Source of the DNA: Dictyobacter formicarum
Lineage (GTDB): Bacteria > Chloroflexota > Ktedonobacteria > Ktedonobacterales > Ktedonobacteraceae
Direction: 5' to 3'
NCBI RefSeq assembly: GCF_016587435.1
Contig: NZ_BNJJ01000002.1
Location: 434,001-498,000 of the forward strand
Length of the DNA stretch: 64,000 nucleotides
Shown piece by piece: positions 8,532-16,293 of the stretch. Each line of letters starts with the position of its first letter. Positions within the stretch are counted from its first letter, which is position 1. The position numbers and the translations under genes were made by a program. The notes under the pieces are model-generated. The model saw only the letters and a list, made by a program, of their open reading frames with translations. It was not told the origin of the DNA and did no database searches.

Positions 8532-9701
8532 TTAAAAGAGTTCACCCAGCAACACAATATAATTAAAAGAAGTACGCATCGAGGTAGGCGCCGTTAGATG
8601 TACAGTAAATCCTACTTGCGGCTGCAAAGAGATATATTGAACAACTACAGGGCCCGGATTTGAAGTGAGCGTGACCATTACCACGCTGGATGCAGTGATA
8701 TGTGGATTGGCAACAGTAGCGTCTCTTTGTCCACATTCAAAAAAATCTGTCCCTGATAGGCTTCCCTGAGTGGCTCGCTTCATCACTCTATCACAGGTCC
8801 CCAAATGGGGCGTTTCCTTCTCAGCCACCGATACACACAGGGGTTGGTTGCTGGTAGAAGGCTCTCCTTTTTTTGTGCCTACAGTGGGAAGATGTACACT
8901 GGTTGAGCCTGCTTCCTCACGCCGCGGAGAGAGCACAGGAAGGTGCATACCTGTAGTATTACCATCCTCCCGTTCAACGAAAGCTCTCTGTCCTTTTTGG
9001 TCAGCAACCTTATCACTACCTCTACCATTAGTTGCCCGCGCCGCCTTGTTCTTCTGCGCAGCAGGATTTGGAACTACTTCCAGACGAATTCTTGTGGTCC
9101 GACCAGCCAGGCGTTGTCGACCCTGTGGCTCCTTTAAAGGTGTCGGGGACTTTTTCGCCTCTTTAGGTATCGAGCCAGTTGTTGAGGCAGTACAAACTTC
9201 TACATCTGCAATAGAAGCCAGGGCAGAGGCTTTCGCGCCCATTGCAACTGGCTGAGTACAATCTGAATGAGTGGATACCAGCGAAGGCGCCTCTGCCGCT
9301 GGAACAGGACCGTTAAAGGCAACAAAAGACGAGGTTAGACGTTGCGCAAAGCGCATCAGTATGTTCGTATTTTGTGTCGCGGTATCGAGCTTCCTCTCTT
9401 CCACCTCACCAGAAGAAACAACGGTATATGAGCTTGCATCAGCAAAAGCATCTTCTTCAGTATGAATTGCTTCTATCGCCCTGGATTGAAGGCGCAAGCG
9501 GGGTAGAACAAGCGATGGCTCATGGACTGACCGTGTAAAATTTGTCATTCCATGCTCATCGTCCTCTGACCAGCCTGATTCTCCTGAAGAAGCGTCCCCC
9601 AATGTTTCCTCAACAGAAACAGAGAGGCCTTGCCGCTCCCGTGCCACACGAGATAGCCATGCTTGCTGATTTTGCTCATTATGTTCTTCATTCAAAATCA
9701 T
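8532..9701 (-). CDS. Low-complexity protein with C-terminal beta-type domain
   Basis: 389 residues from ATG 9701, chosen because GGGAG lies five bases upstream (the frame stays open 19 codons further). The first 310 residues are polar, rich in Ser, Thr, Glu and Arg, and probably disordered. The last 65 (ANPHITASSVVMVTLTSNPG, VVVQYISLQPQVGFTVHLTA, then SFNYIVLLGELF) look like a compact beta-sandwich: alternating hydrophobics, the turn SNPGP and an aromatic close FNYIVL. Such small terminal domains occur at the ends of surface, spore-coat or fibre proteins, but I cannot name the family. No signal peptide or membrane helix is visible. The gene stands alone, with its own terminator at 8453-8486. 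Function unknown. Confidence 0.75.
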   Translation of the reverse strand: MILNEEHNEQNQQAWLSRVARERQGLSVSVEETLGDASSGESGWSEDDEHGMTNFTRSVHEPSLVLPRLRLQSRAIEAIHTEEDAFADASSYTVVSSGEVEERKLDTATQNTNILMRFAQRLTSSFVAFNGPVPAAEAPSLVSTHSDCTQPVAMGAKASALASIADVEVCTASTTGSIPKEAKKSPTPLKEPQGRQRLAGRTTRIRLEVVPNPAAQKNKAARATNGRGSDKVADQKGQRAFVEREDGNTTGMHLPVLSPRREEAGSTSVHLPTVGTKKGEPSTSNQPLCVSVAEKETPHLGTCDRVMKRATQGSLSGTDFFECGQRDATVANPHITASSVVMVTLTSNPGPVVVQYISLQPQVGFTVHLTAPTSMRTSFNYIVLLGELF

Positions 9702-10031
9702 CGCAGCTCCCGATATATAACACATTTTTTGGCATATACGATACACGTTGAGATACACAGAGGCATTATAGCACAGAAATGAATACTTACTGCTATCTAT
9801 AGCACATTCACCTTATTAGCGTTAAAAACTTGTAATTAGAATATATCTTAAAGGTATGAGAAGCAGACTAGGAAATTTGGCATATTTGCATTCACACACT
9901 TGAAAGTATCGGGAGAAACCGCTACAATAATGCCTGATCGGATAGATCGACACGAACGCATTTATATGCGTTCGTCTCAACAGACGTGGTGGGACGTCAT
10001 ATTTCAAAAAAAGAGGAAGGATTTTTCCTAC
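9702..10031 (+). promoter_or_regulatory. Promoter and leader hairpin of the first CoxG-like gene
   Basis: TTGAAA (9900-9905), a 17-base spacer and TACAAT (9923-9928) form a good sigma70-type promoter. About 18 bases after the predicted start a perfect 10-bp hairpin (ACGAACGCAT 9952-9961, loop TTAT, ATGCGTTCGT 9966-9975) lies in the leader, which runs on to the ATG at 10032. No U-run follows the hairpin, so it is not a simple terminator; it may stabilise the message or be an operator. The rest (9702-9899) is AT-rich and shows no gene. Confidence 0.5.
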
Positions 10032-10466
10032 ATGAAGCTCAGCGGAACACATAAATTCAATGCGAGTAGCGTTCAAGTATTCAATGCGATTCTCAATCCT
10101 GAGGTACTGAAAGCAAGCATCCCAGGTGCAAATAGTGTTAGATATGAGAACCCTAACACACTCTATGTTGAGATCACTACATCTCTGCCCGGCCTGCGCG
10201 GACCATATGGACTCAGTCTTAATATTGTGCGTCGCCAGGATCCCAGCGATCTCGAACTGCAGCTCCTGCGCCAGGGTAAAGGTGGTTCTATCAATGCTGT
10301 TGCTCAGATCAGCCTGGTTGACGAGGCTGATGGCGCCCTGCTCACCTACAATGGCAATGCAGAGCTCGAAGGCCCCATTGCTATCGCCAGCAACCCACTT
10401 GGCCAGGGCATCGTGAAGAGTTCTCTCAGCAGCTTCTTCAAAAATCTGGAAAAAAATATCGCTTAA
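10032..10466 (+). CDS. CoxG-like SRPBCC family protein
   Basis: 144 residues forming one SRPBCC/START-like helix-grip domain: MKLSGTHKFNASSVQVFNAI, then LNPEVLKASIPGANSVRYEN, then a long beta-sheet and a C-terminal helix (SSLSSFFKNLEKNIA). The opening pattern (strand, helix, PEVLxxxIPG) is that of CoxG (carbon monoxide dehydrogenase subunit G), a membrane-recruiting accessory of aerobic CO dehydrogenase, but no coxLMS genes are present here. Many CoxG-like proteins have other or unknown roles and bind hydrophobic ligands or quinone-type molecules. The ATG at 10032 follows GAGGAAGG by 11 bases; earlier in-frame ATGs fall inside the leader hairpin region and would add a non-family extension. 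Convergent with a second CoxG-like gene. Confidence 0.8.
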   Translation: MKLSGTHKFNASSVQVFNAILNPEVLKASIPGANSVRYENPNTLYVEITTSLPGLRGPYGLSLNIVRRQDPSDLELQLLRQGKGGSINAVAQISLVDEADGALLTYNGNAELEGPIAIASNPLGQGIVKSSLSSFFKNLEKNIA

Positions 10467-10492
10467 TATCCATTGTAAGCGTGCTTTACACA

Positions 10493-10548
10493 AAAAGCCA
10501 GCAGCATATCGGTACAACACACGTCGCGCAAATATGCTGCTGGCTTTT
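10493..10548. terminator. Bidirectional intrinsic terminator between two convergent CoxG-like genes
   Basis: Perfect 17-bp inverted repeat: AAAAGCCAGCAGCATAT (10493-10509) and its complement ending in TTTT (10532-10548), 22-base loop. The A-run before and T-run after make it work as a U-tailed hairpin in both directions, serving the plus gene ending at 10466 and the minus gene ending at 10570. Confidence 0.85.
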
Positions 10549-10569
10549 CTAGCTCATCACTACCATCTG

Positions 10570-11031
10570 TTATTCTGCTGTTGTTTCTTGGGGAGCCTGT
10601 AAGTTAGCTTTCAGACAAGAGAAAAATTGCCCGGTAAGCTTTTCTGCAGTACTGTTCATCAAACGTGCGCCCACACTGGCCAGCGTTCCTCCAACCACGA
10701 CATGAGCCGTCCAATTCATCTGTGTCTGGTTAGCATCCAGAGACGTCAAATTCATGCTCCCAGACAAATCTACAGTGCTTCCAGGCGCTTTACCACGGGC
10801 TTTCACCGTCATCTTTTCGGGCTCAACCATTTCTGGACGAGTTACATCCAGCGTGAATTTGGCCTTAACAGGACCAATACCAACCGCGACCAGGGCTTTC
10901 CAGTATTCAGGTTCTATGACCTCCAGGCTCTGAAAGCCAGGAGCACAGGCAGCTACTTTGTTGACATCCATAAGATACGTCCATACTTTCTCGATAGGGA
11001 CGGCAATCGTTTGCGAACCAGCAAATTCCAT
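10570..11031 (-). CDS. CoxG family protein (SRPBCC), second copy
   Basis: 153 residues from ATG 11031 (a TTG three codons earlier is possible). A closer match to classical CoxG than its neighbour: MEFAGSQTIAVPIEKVWTYL, VAACAPGFQSLEVIEPEYWK, GIGPVKAKFTLDV and the conserved C-terminal part (VVGGTLASVGARLMNSTAEK, LTGQFFSCL). Experimentally studied CoxG recruits CO dehydrogenase to the membrane; other members act with xanthine-oxidase-type molybdenum hydroxylases. None of those enzymes are encoded nearby, so the partner is unknown. AAAGG lies 12 bases upstream of the ATG. The two CoxG-like proteins in this locus are convergent and clearly diverged from one another, so they are not a recent duplication. 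Confidence 0.85.
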   Translation of the reverse strand: MEFAGSQTIAVPIEKVWTYLMDVNKVAACAPGFQSLEVIEPEYWKALVAVGIGPVKAKFTLDVTRPEMVEPEKMTVKARGKAPGSTVDLSGSMNLTSLDANQTQMNWTAHVVVGGTLASVGARLMNSTAEKLTGQFFSCLKANLQAPQETTAE

Positions 11032-11143
11032 ATTGAACAACTACCTTTCAACCAGGATATATCATCCATAAATTAGCTCATGGCGCATATCAACACAGGT
11101 CTTTATCATACCACAGACTGACTTATCAACCGGCAAAGGTTAC

Positions 11144-11179
11144 AAGTGATGTGATTCCCGCATTGGCATCACATCACTT
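11144..11179. repeat. 12-bp perfect inverted repeat between rlmI-like and coxG genes
   Basis: AAGTGATGTGAT (11144-11155) pairs perfectly with ATCACATCACTT (11168-11179) across a 12-base loop. It lies downstream of the methyltransferase gene stop (11224) and upstream of the coxG start (11031), both on the minus strand. There is no U-run, so it may be a Rho-dependent or processing hairpin, or an operator for coxG. Confidence 0.5.
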
Positions 11180-11223
11180 CGGGCAGAATGCAAATGATTA
11201 AAATCTCTTGTATCAACCACATG

Positions 11224-12450
11224 CTATTGAACACGGCAAAACACAGATTTTAAGTACGCTGTCTCGGGCATTGCTATATGAATAGGATGGTCTACTCCAT
11301 GGGTATAGGACTCGAGCAATTGTACCGAACGGTGCAGGCGCTGGGCGCTGAGCGATACTGCACCCAATAAATCATCCATTCTAACGACACCAGAACATGA
11401 ACAAGTCAGAAGAATACCTCCAGGTTTCAATACCTGCATGCCAAGAAGGTTAAGTCGGCGATAAGCCTTGAGAGCCTGTGTACGGGCCCCTTGGGACTTG
11501 GCAAAGGCCGGTGGGTCTAATACTACAACATCGAAGAACTCACCCTTGTCACGAGCCTCTGCTAGATAATCAAAGACATCAGCTACTATGAATTGATGAT
11601 TAGAAATATCCAATCCGTTCATAGCAAAAATCTGGCGGGATGCATCTATGGCGGGTGCCGAGATGTCTACGCTGGTAACCTGAGCAGGTGGCGTGCTCAA
11701 AGCCGCATAAACAGAGAAGCCTCCAGTGTAACTAAAACAATTGAGTACACGCTTGCCGCGAGTATATTTACGCAAGGCTTCACGTTTATCGCGCTGATCT
11801 AGAAAAAAGCCCGTTTTCTGTCCTTGCCAGAAATCGACGAAAAAGGAAACTCCATTTTCACGCACCTGCACCTGCTCAGGAACGTCGCCGGAGGCTATAA
11901 TGGGTTCTTCGATTTGCAATCCTTCCCTCCGACGGGATTGACCATCATTGCGCAACAGTATCCCACGAGCCCCCGTCTCTAGCATTAACGCTTCTATCAC
12001 CAATGGGCGTAGCCGCTCCATCCCTGCTGTATGAATCTGGGCGACCAGAACATCAGCATAACGATCCACCACCAACCCGGGCAAACCATCACCCTCGGAG
12101 TTAATTAGACGATAAGCATTTGTATGGGCAGGATCAAAAACCTCTCTCAATGCCTGAGCACTGCGAATGCGACGCCGTAAAAAATCAAGGTCAATATCCT
12201 CGTCAGCGTCATACGTTAAAATACGAATTGCAATATCGGTGTTCGCATTATAATATCCACGGGCAATAAACTGGCCGGTTGCCGATTTTACGTCCAGGAC
12301 GCCGCCATTTTCAACCCAACGGGGAGGTTGTTGAAGGGCTCCAGAGAAAATCCAGAGATGTCCATTGAGCAAGCTTTCATCGCGATGAGGCTTCAAGCTC
12401 GTGGCAGGGTAATGAATAGCAGACACTAGACCACATACTCCTTCATCCAT
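11224..12450 (-). CDS. Class I rRNA methyltransferase, RlmI family (PUA + methyltransferase)
   Basis: 408 residues. An N-terminal PUA-type RNA-binding domain (about 10-85: LLNGHLWIFSGAL, VLDVKSATGQFIARGYYN) and a THUMP-less middle domain (LRNDGQSRRREGL) precede a Rossmann SAM domain with motif I VLNCFSYTGGFSVYA, VDISAPAID, and the catalytic-region motif VVLDPPAFAKS, then CSCSGVV. This matches RlmI/RlmO-type enzymes that methylate cytosine C5 of 23S rRNA; the exact site cannot be assigned by eye. Start uncertain: ATG 12450 has no ribosome site, whereas GTG 12426 follows GAAGGAG by 11 bases and would shorten it by eight residues. Stands alone on the minus strand. Confidence 0.88.
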   Translation of the reverse strand: MDEGVCGLVSAIHYPATSLKPHRDESLLNGHLWIFSGALQQPPRWVENGGVLDVKSATGQFIARGYYNANTDIAIRILTYDADEDIDLDFLRRRIRSAQALREVFDPAHTNAYRLINSEGDGLPGLVVDRYADVLVAQIHTAGMERLRPLVIEALMLETGARGILLRNDGQSRRREGLQIEEPIIASGDVPEQVQVRENGVSFFVDFWQGQKTGFFLDQRDKREALRKYTRGKRVLNCFSYTGGFSVYAALSTPPAQVTSVDISAPAIDASRQIFAMNGLDISNHQFIVADVFDYLAEARDKGEFFDVVVLDPPAFAKSQGARTQALKAYRRLNLLGMQVLKPGGILLTCSCSGVVRMDDLLGAVSLSAQRLHRSVQLLESYTHGVDHPIHIAMPETAYLKSVFCRVQ

Positions 12451-12589
12451 ACACTATGTATACATACAATCTGGCTCATTATCGCATAGATGGACAAGAG
12501 CACAAAAACAAAGAGGAGAACGCTTTTAGTAGCGTCCCCCCCAAGGAAAAATGAATAATTGCGAGAATAATAAAGATGGCCTGCGCTTA

Positions 12590-14572
12590 CTACTTTTGTA
12601 AACGGATAGCAGCGATAAGTGGATCAGTATGATGCTCGGCCATGCGAATTTCTGCTTTTCTTAAGTTATTTGCACTATTGATAAGAGCTATATGGGTAAA
12701 TGCCTGTGGATAATTTCCCAGAGATGTATTATTCTCTGAATCAATTTCCTCTGAAAACAATCCCAGACGTCCTGCATAGGTTAATAAACGCTCAAACAGA
12801 GAGCGAGCCTCATCTATGCGCCCTTGCATAGCTAAATTATCAACTAACCAGAATGTACAGATGGCAAATGTCCCTTCGGAACCATCTAAACCATCATCAG
12901 CATGATATCGATAGACAAAACCATGTTCATCTGTGAGTTGCTCAATCGTGCGGTCAACTGTCGAACGCATACGTGGATCATCTGGAGCGATAAAACCAAC
13001 CAGGGGCAGCAATAGATTAGATGCGTCCAGGGTTGCATCACCATAAGATTGTGTAAATGCTCCCAGGTTCGTATCATATCCGTTCATCAGAATATCAGCT
13101 CTGATCTGGTCACGTACAGCAATCCAACGCGCCAGGTCAGCTTCCAGATTCATTTGCTCAGCAGCTCGAATACCACGATCCAGGGCAACCCAGCACATAA
13201 CTTTTGAATACACAAAATGACGTAATCCGCCGCGTACTTCCCAGATACCACTGTCGGGTTCTTGCCAGTGAGCACAAACATGATCTACCAGCATACGCAT
13301 CATCGACCACAGAGGGCCTTCCAGCGTCTCACCGTAGCGTTCAAAACACCCCTGGCGTCGATAGAGATGGATACAGTCTAATACCTCACCAAACACGTCC
13401 ATTTGTTTCTGGTCAGCCGCACCGTTCCCGATACGTACAGGCCTAGAATTGCAATAGCCGCTAAGATGATGTAGTTCAAATTCCGTTAAATCTCGTTCAC
13501 CACGAATACCATACATAATTTGCAGATCTTCACCGTTTGCGTAAGAGAGGCGACGCAACCAATGTGTAAAGGCACGTGCTTCTTCAGTGAAGCCCAATAC
13601 ATTAAAAGCATACAAGGTAAAGGTAGCATCCCGTAACCAGGTAAAACGATAATCCCAGTTACGTACTCCTCCCAGATGTTCAGGCAACGATGTTGTAGGC
13701 GCCGCAACAATTGCTCCGGTCGGAGCATATGTCATTAGCTTCAAGGCAAGTGCACTACGCTCGACCCATTCAGCATAAGGGCCCTGGTAGCTGCTTCCTG
13801 CAATCCATTTACGCCAGGCATGAAGAGTATGCGCTAATTCAGCATCAAAGTTACGAGTTGGCAGTTCTTCTTCTACCAGTCTCCTGGCAGATTGAGCTGT
13901 CCTCCCCATACCAACAGCGAATAAGAGACGCTCACCCTCACGCAATGTTACTTGAGCTACAATTGTAGCAAAAGCCTCATTACTTTCTTGCACTACCTGC
14001 ACGGAATACGATGGCAGTAAATTAGCTCCAACAATTGCCAGGGCCACATGTTGCTGGCCACTGGAGATGAAGGCACCCAGGTGTTCAGGGATCAGTTCAA
14101 CTGCACAGGCATCGGCTGCGTAGTTAGGACTGACTTTCAACCTCATGGTAACCGACATTTCTCCGTGTACACATTCAACTATGCGTACCAAACAATGGCA
14201 GGAACCATCATCGCGGGTCCAGGTATTATTATTCATAGCCTTATACGGCCACGCGCTCAGTGTTTCAACTGGCATGAAGTCCGTAAGGACTATCTCTCCC
14301 GCGATACTGGCAAAACGTGTTTGTAATACGTTACTTCCACGTAGGTAACGCTGTGAGCCTGGAATGGTCCCTTCCGTTGGTGCAATCTGGAAGTAGCCTC
14401 CACGCTCCGCATCTAACAAACGGCAAAAGATGGCCGGGCTATCAAAGTCCGGTAGACATCCCCAGTCTACCGACCCGTCTGGCGATACGTGTACCGCTGA
14501 ATGGCAGTCTCCAATGACGCCATACGAATTAATCGGCAGATATGTGCGATTGAGTTCGTTCATCCCAACCAT
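12590..14572 (-). CDS. Glycoside hydrolase family 15 protein (glucoamylase/trehalase type)
   Basis: 660 residues from ATG 14572 (GAGAAG nine bases upstream). The N-terminal beta-sandwich begins with the family start INSYGVIGDCHSAVHVSPDG followed by SVDWGCLPDFDSPAIFCRLL. The (alpha/alpha)6 catalytic barrel carries GVRNWDYRFTWLRDATFTLY, which contains the substrate-binding RNWDYRF-WLRDA block, and later SGIWEVRGGLRHFVYSKVMC with the general acid Glu in the WEVRG block. Bacterial members of this length are cytoplasmic glucan or trehalose hydrolases, releasing glucose with inversion; some act as trehalase. No signal peptide. Substrate cannot be settled from sequence. No other sugar genes adjoin it, so it is probably its own transcription unit. 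Confidence 0.92.
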   Translation of the reverse strand: MVGMNELNRTYLPINSYGVIGDCHSAVHVSPDGSVDWGCLPDFDSPAIFCRLLDAERGGYFQIAPTEGTIPGSQRYLRGSNVLQTRFASIAGEIVLTDFMPVETLSAWPYKAMNNNTWTRDDGSCHCLVRIVECVHGEMSVTMRLKVSPNYAADACAVELIPEHLGAFISSGQQHVALAIVGANLLPSYSVQVVQESNEAFATIVAQVTLREGERLLFAVGMGRTAQSARRLVEEELPTRNFDAELAHTLHAWRKWIAGSSYQGPYAEWVERSALALKLMTYAPTGAIVAAPTTSLPEHLGGVRNWDYRFTWLRDATFTLYAFNVLGFTEEARAFTHWLRRLSYANGEDLQIMYGIRGERDLTEFELHHLSGYCNSRPVRIGNGAADQKQMDVFGEVLDCIHLYRRQGCFERYGETLEGPLWSMMRMLVDHVCAHWQEPDSGIWEVRGGLRHFVYSKVMCWVALDRGIRAAEQMNLEADLARWIAVRDQIRADILMNGYDTNLGAFTQSYGDATLDASNLLLPLVGFIAPDDPRMRSTVDRTIEQLTDEHGFVYRYHADDGLDGSEGTFAICTFWLVDNLAMQGRIDEARSLFERLLTYAGRLGLFSEEIDSENNTSLGNYPQAFTHIALINSANNLRKAEIRMAEHHTDPLIAAIRLQK

Positions 14573-14930
14573 TACACAACACTTCTCTCTTTTAAAAAAC
14601 TTTGCGATCACAACACCCTTAGAAAACTATTAAAGCTTCCTTAAAAAATCCTTAATAACGATAGGAGCCTTATACCAAAGAAGAACGCAATAGCACATGA
14701 AATGGTAACAGGATTTTTAAGGATTTTCTTTTTTTAATCTTTTCGCATCTAAAGGCGCATACAGAGGTGCACTATACGTACAACAATCAAATTTATTGCT
14801 GTTTCCTATGGACACCGATAGCCCATATATGCTACCTTACTTTTAGTAGGATTTCACCTTCGAAACCTACGGAAGAGCCAGGCTATCTATGCTATAGAAC
14901 AGTTACTATTAGTATAAAGGGCGGCTATAC
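14573..14930. other. Divergent intergenic region with a spaced inverted repeat
   Basis: No gene. Starts for the GH15 gene (minus) and a 54-residue gene (plus) flank it. AAAATCCTTAA (14645-14655) is repeated in inverted form as TTAAGGATTTT (14717-14727), 61 bases apart, followed by a T-rich stretch; this could be a pair of regulator half-sites or a weak long hairpin. I cannot assign a confident promoter. Confidence 0.4.
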
Positions 14931-15095
14931 ATGCGAGCATTCCAACAAGTGATGCGGCACCCGGCAGGTAGAATTGGAATCACCATTGGTCTGACACTTG
15001 GCCTTATCGCCACCGTAATGGGTGAGGCAAGTAAAGCCTTACTGTTCGCAGGCCTGTGTCGTTTGATCGCGGGTAAAATGAAGCGACCAGTCTAG
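14931..15095 (+). CDS. Small membrane protein, 54 residues
   Basis: An ATG at 14931 opens 54 codons to TAG, with AAAGGGCGG nine bases upstream, a convincing ribosome site. The peptide starts MRAFQQVMRHPAGRIGITIG and continues LTLGLIATVMGEASKALLFA, giving a single membrane segment (about 15-45) flanked by basic residues at both ends (MRHPAGR; KMKRPV). It resembles short inner-membrane anchors or phage-shock-like small proteins, but no family is recognised. Codon use looks like its neighbours. It converges on hemB, with tandem hairpins between. Confidence 0.6.
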   Translation: MRAFQQVMRHPAGRIGITIGLTLGLIATVMGEASKALLFAGLCRLIAGKMKRPV

Positions 15096-15170
15096 CATTA
15101 TCAAGAGGCTCTCTATGATGCTTATAGTGCTTCAGCATCCTCGTTTCTCTTGCCATCTAGAGTCTGTATA

Positions 15171-15258
15171 ACAATAGCAGCGCTGGTATATAATACCCAG
15201 CGCTGTCTTTCCCTACAATAGCAGCGCTGGTATTATAAATAACCGGCGCTGTCTTTCT
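15171..15258. terminator. Tandemly duplicated hairpins between the small membrane gene and hemB
   Basis: The block ACAATAGCAGCGCTGGTAT occurs at 15171 and again at 15215 (44-base period). Each copy is followed by a complementary arm (ATACCCAGCGCTG; ATAACCGGCGCTG) and then TCTTTC, giving two successive stem-loops. They sit between convergent genes and probably act as double terminators; arm differences are partly compensatory. Confidence 0.55.
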
Positions 15259-15285
15259 CTGACACTATATCACACTCATCAAGTA

Positions 15286-16263
15286 CTAGCTATTGAGCCA
15301 TTGAGCGACTTCGGGAGCAAAGTAGGTAATAATCATGTCTGCTCCCGCGCGTCTGATGCTTGTCAGGATCTCCATCACGATGCGTTGCTCATCGATCCAG
15401 CCGTTCTGGGCGGCTGCCTTCACCATTGAATATTCACCACTGACATTATATGCCACCACAGGTAGATCACAATGGTCTCTCACCTGACGAATGACATCCA
15501 GGTAGGACAAAGCCGGCTTAACCATAACCATATCCGCCCCTTCGCTGATATCCTGTTCTAGCTCGCGTAAGGCTTCACGGACATTAGCGGGATCCATCTG
15601 ATACGCTCGTCGGTCCCCAAACTGAGGCGTGGAGCCGGCCGCTTCACGGAATGGGCCATAAAAGCCTGAGGCATATTTGATCGAATATGCCATGATCGGC
15701 GTCTGATTAAAGCCATGTTCATCAAGCGTTTGGCGCAGCACTCCAACCCTTCCATCCATCATATCTGATGGAGCCACAATATCCGCACCGGCCTCCACAT
15801 GAGAGAGGGCCATCTGGGCTAGCAAATTCAGGGACTCGTCGTTCTGAACGGTGCCATTATGGATAACGCCACAGTGACCATGGTCTGTATATTCACACAG
15901 GCAGACGTCGGTAATGATCAGGAGCTCTGGCAACTCGGCCTTCAAACGACGAATGGCTTCCTGGATGACGCCATGCTCGGCATACGCCTGTGAGCCAACA
16001 GCATCTTTCTCATTGGGGATACCAAAAAGTAAGACGGCCGGGATGCCAAGGTCAGCGATGCGTCTAGCTTCCTGAGTCACCTGGTCCAACGGCCATTGCA
16101 TGATTCCTGGCATAGAAGCTATTTCCTGTGGCTCCTGCGCACCCTCGGCAATAAACATGGGATAGATTAACTGGTCTACGCGTAAATGGGTTTCTCGCAC
16201 CAGGCTGCGTATCTTTTCATTCTGACGCAAACGACGTAAACGTACATGCGGAAAATTATTCAT
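15286..16263 (-). CDS. hemB: Delta-aminolevulinic acid dehydratase (porphobilinogen synthase)
   Basis: 325 residues from ATG 16263 (GGAGAGG 11 bases upstream; a TTG three codons earlier is less likely). It condenses two 5-aminolevulinates to porphobilinogen in the cytosol. Family landmarks: the N-terminal RLRRLRQNEKIRSLVRETHL arm, the zinc-type loop DVCLCEYTDHGHCG with three cysteines (so a zinc-dependent active site rather than the Asp-rich magnesium type), the first Schiff-base region (YSIKYASGFYGPFREAA) and the second, MVKPALSYLDVI. Last gene of the hemA-C-D-Q-L-B operon, 30 bases after hemL. Biochemically it acts between HemL and HemC although it is last in order. Confidence 0.96.
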   Translation of the reverse strand: MNNFPHVRLRRLRQNEKIRSLVRETHLRVDQLIYPMFIAEGAQEPQEIASMPGIMQWPLDQVTQEARRIADLGIPAVLLFGIPNEKDAVGSQAYAEHGVIQEAIRRLKAELPELLIITDVCLCEYTDHGHCGVIHNGTVQNDESLNLLAQMALSHVEAGADIVAPSDMMDGRVGVLRQTLDEHGFNQTPIMAYSIKYASGFYGPFREAAGSTPQFGDRRAYQMDPANVREALRELEQDISEGADMVMVKPALSYLDVIRQVRDHCDLPVVAYNVSGEYSMVKAAAQNGWIDEQRIVMEILTSIRRAGADMIITYFAPEVAQWLNS

Positions 16264-16293
16264 CACTTCCAAATCCTCTCCTACTTACTACTC

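Noticed and set aside
8770..9255. 161-codon plus-strand frame
   Set aside because: Antisense to the low-complexity gene, which has a proper ribosome site and terminator; composition is a mirror of a Ser/Thr/Arg-rich protein.
9822..10520. 232-codon minus-strand open frame across the first CoxG-like gene
   Set aside because: It is antisense to a clear SRPBCC gene, includes the terminator hairpin, lacks a ribosome site, and its composition (many Cys, Ile, Arg) is that of a mirror frame.
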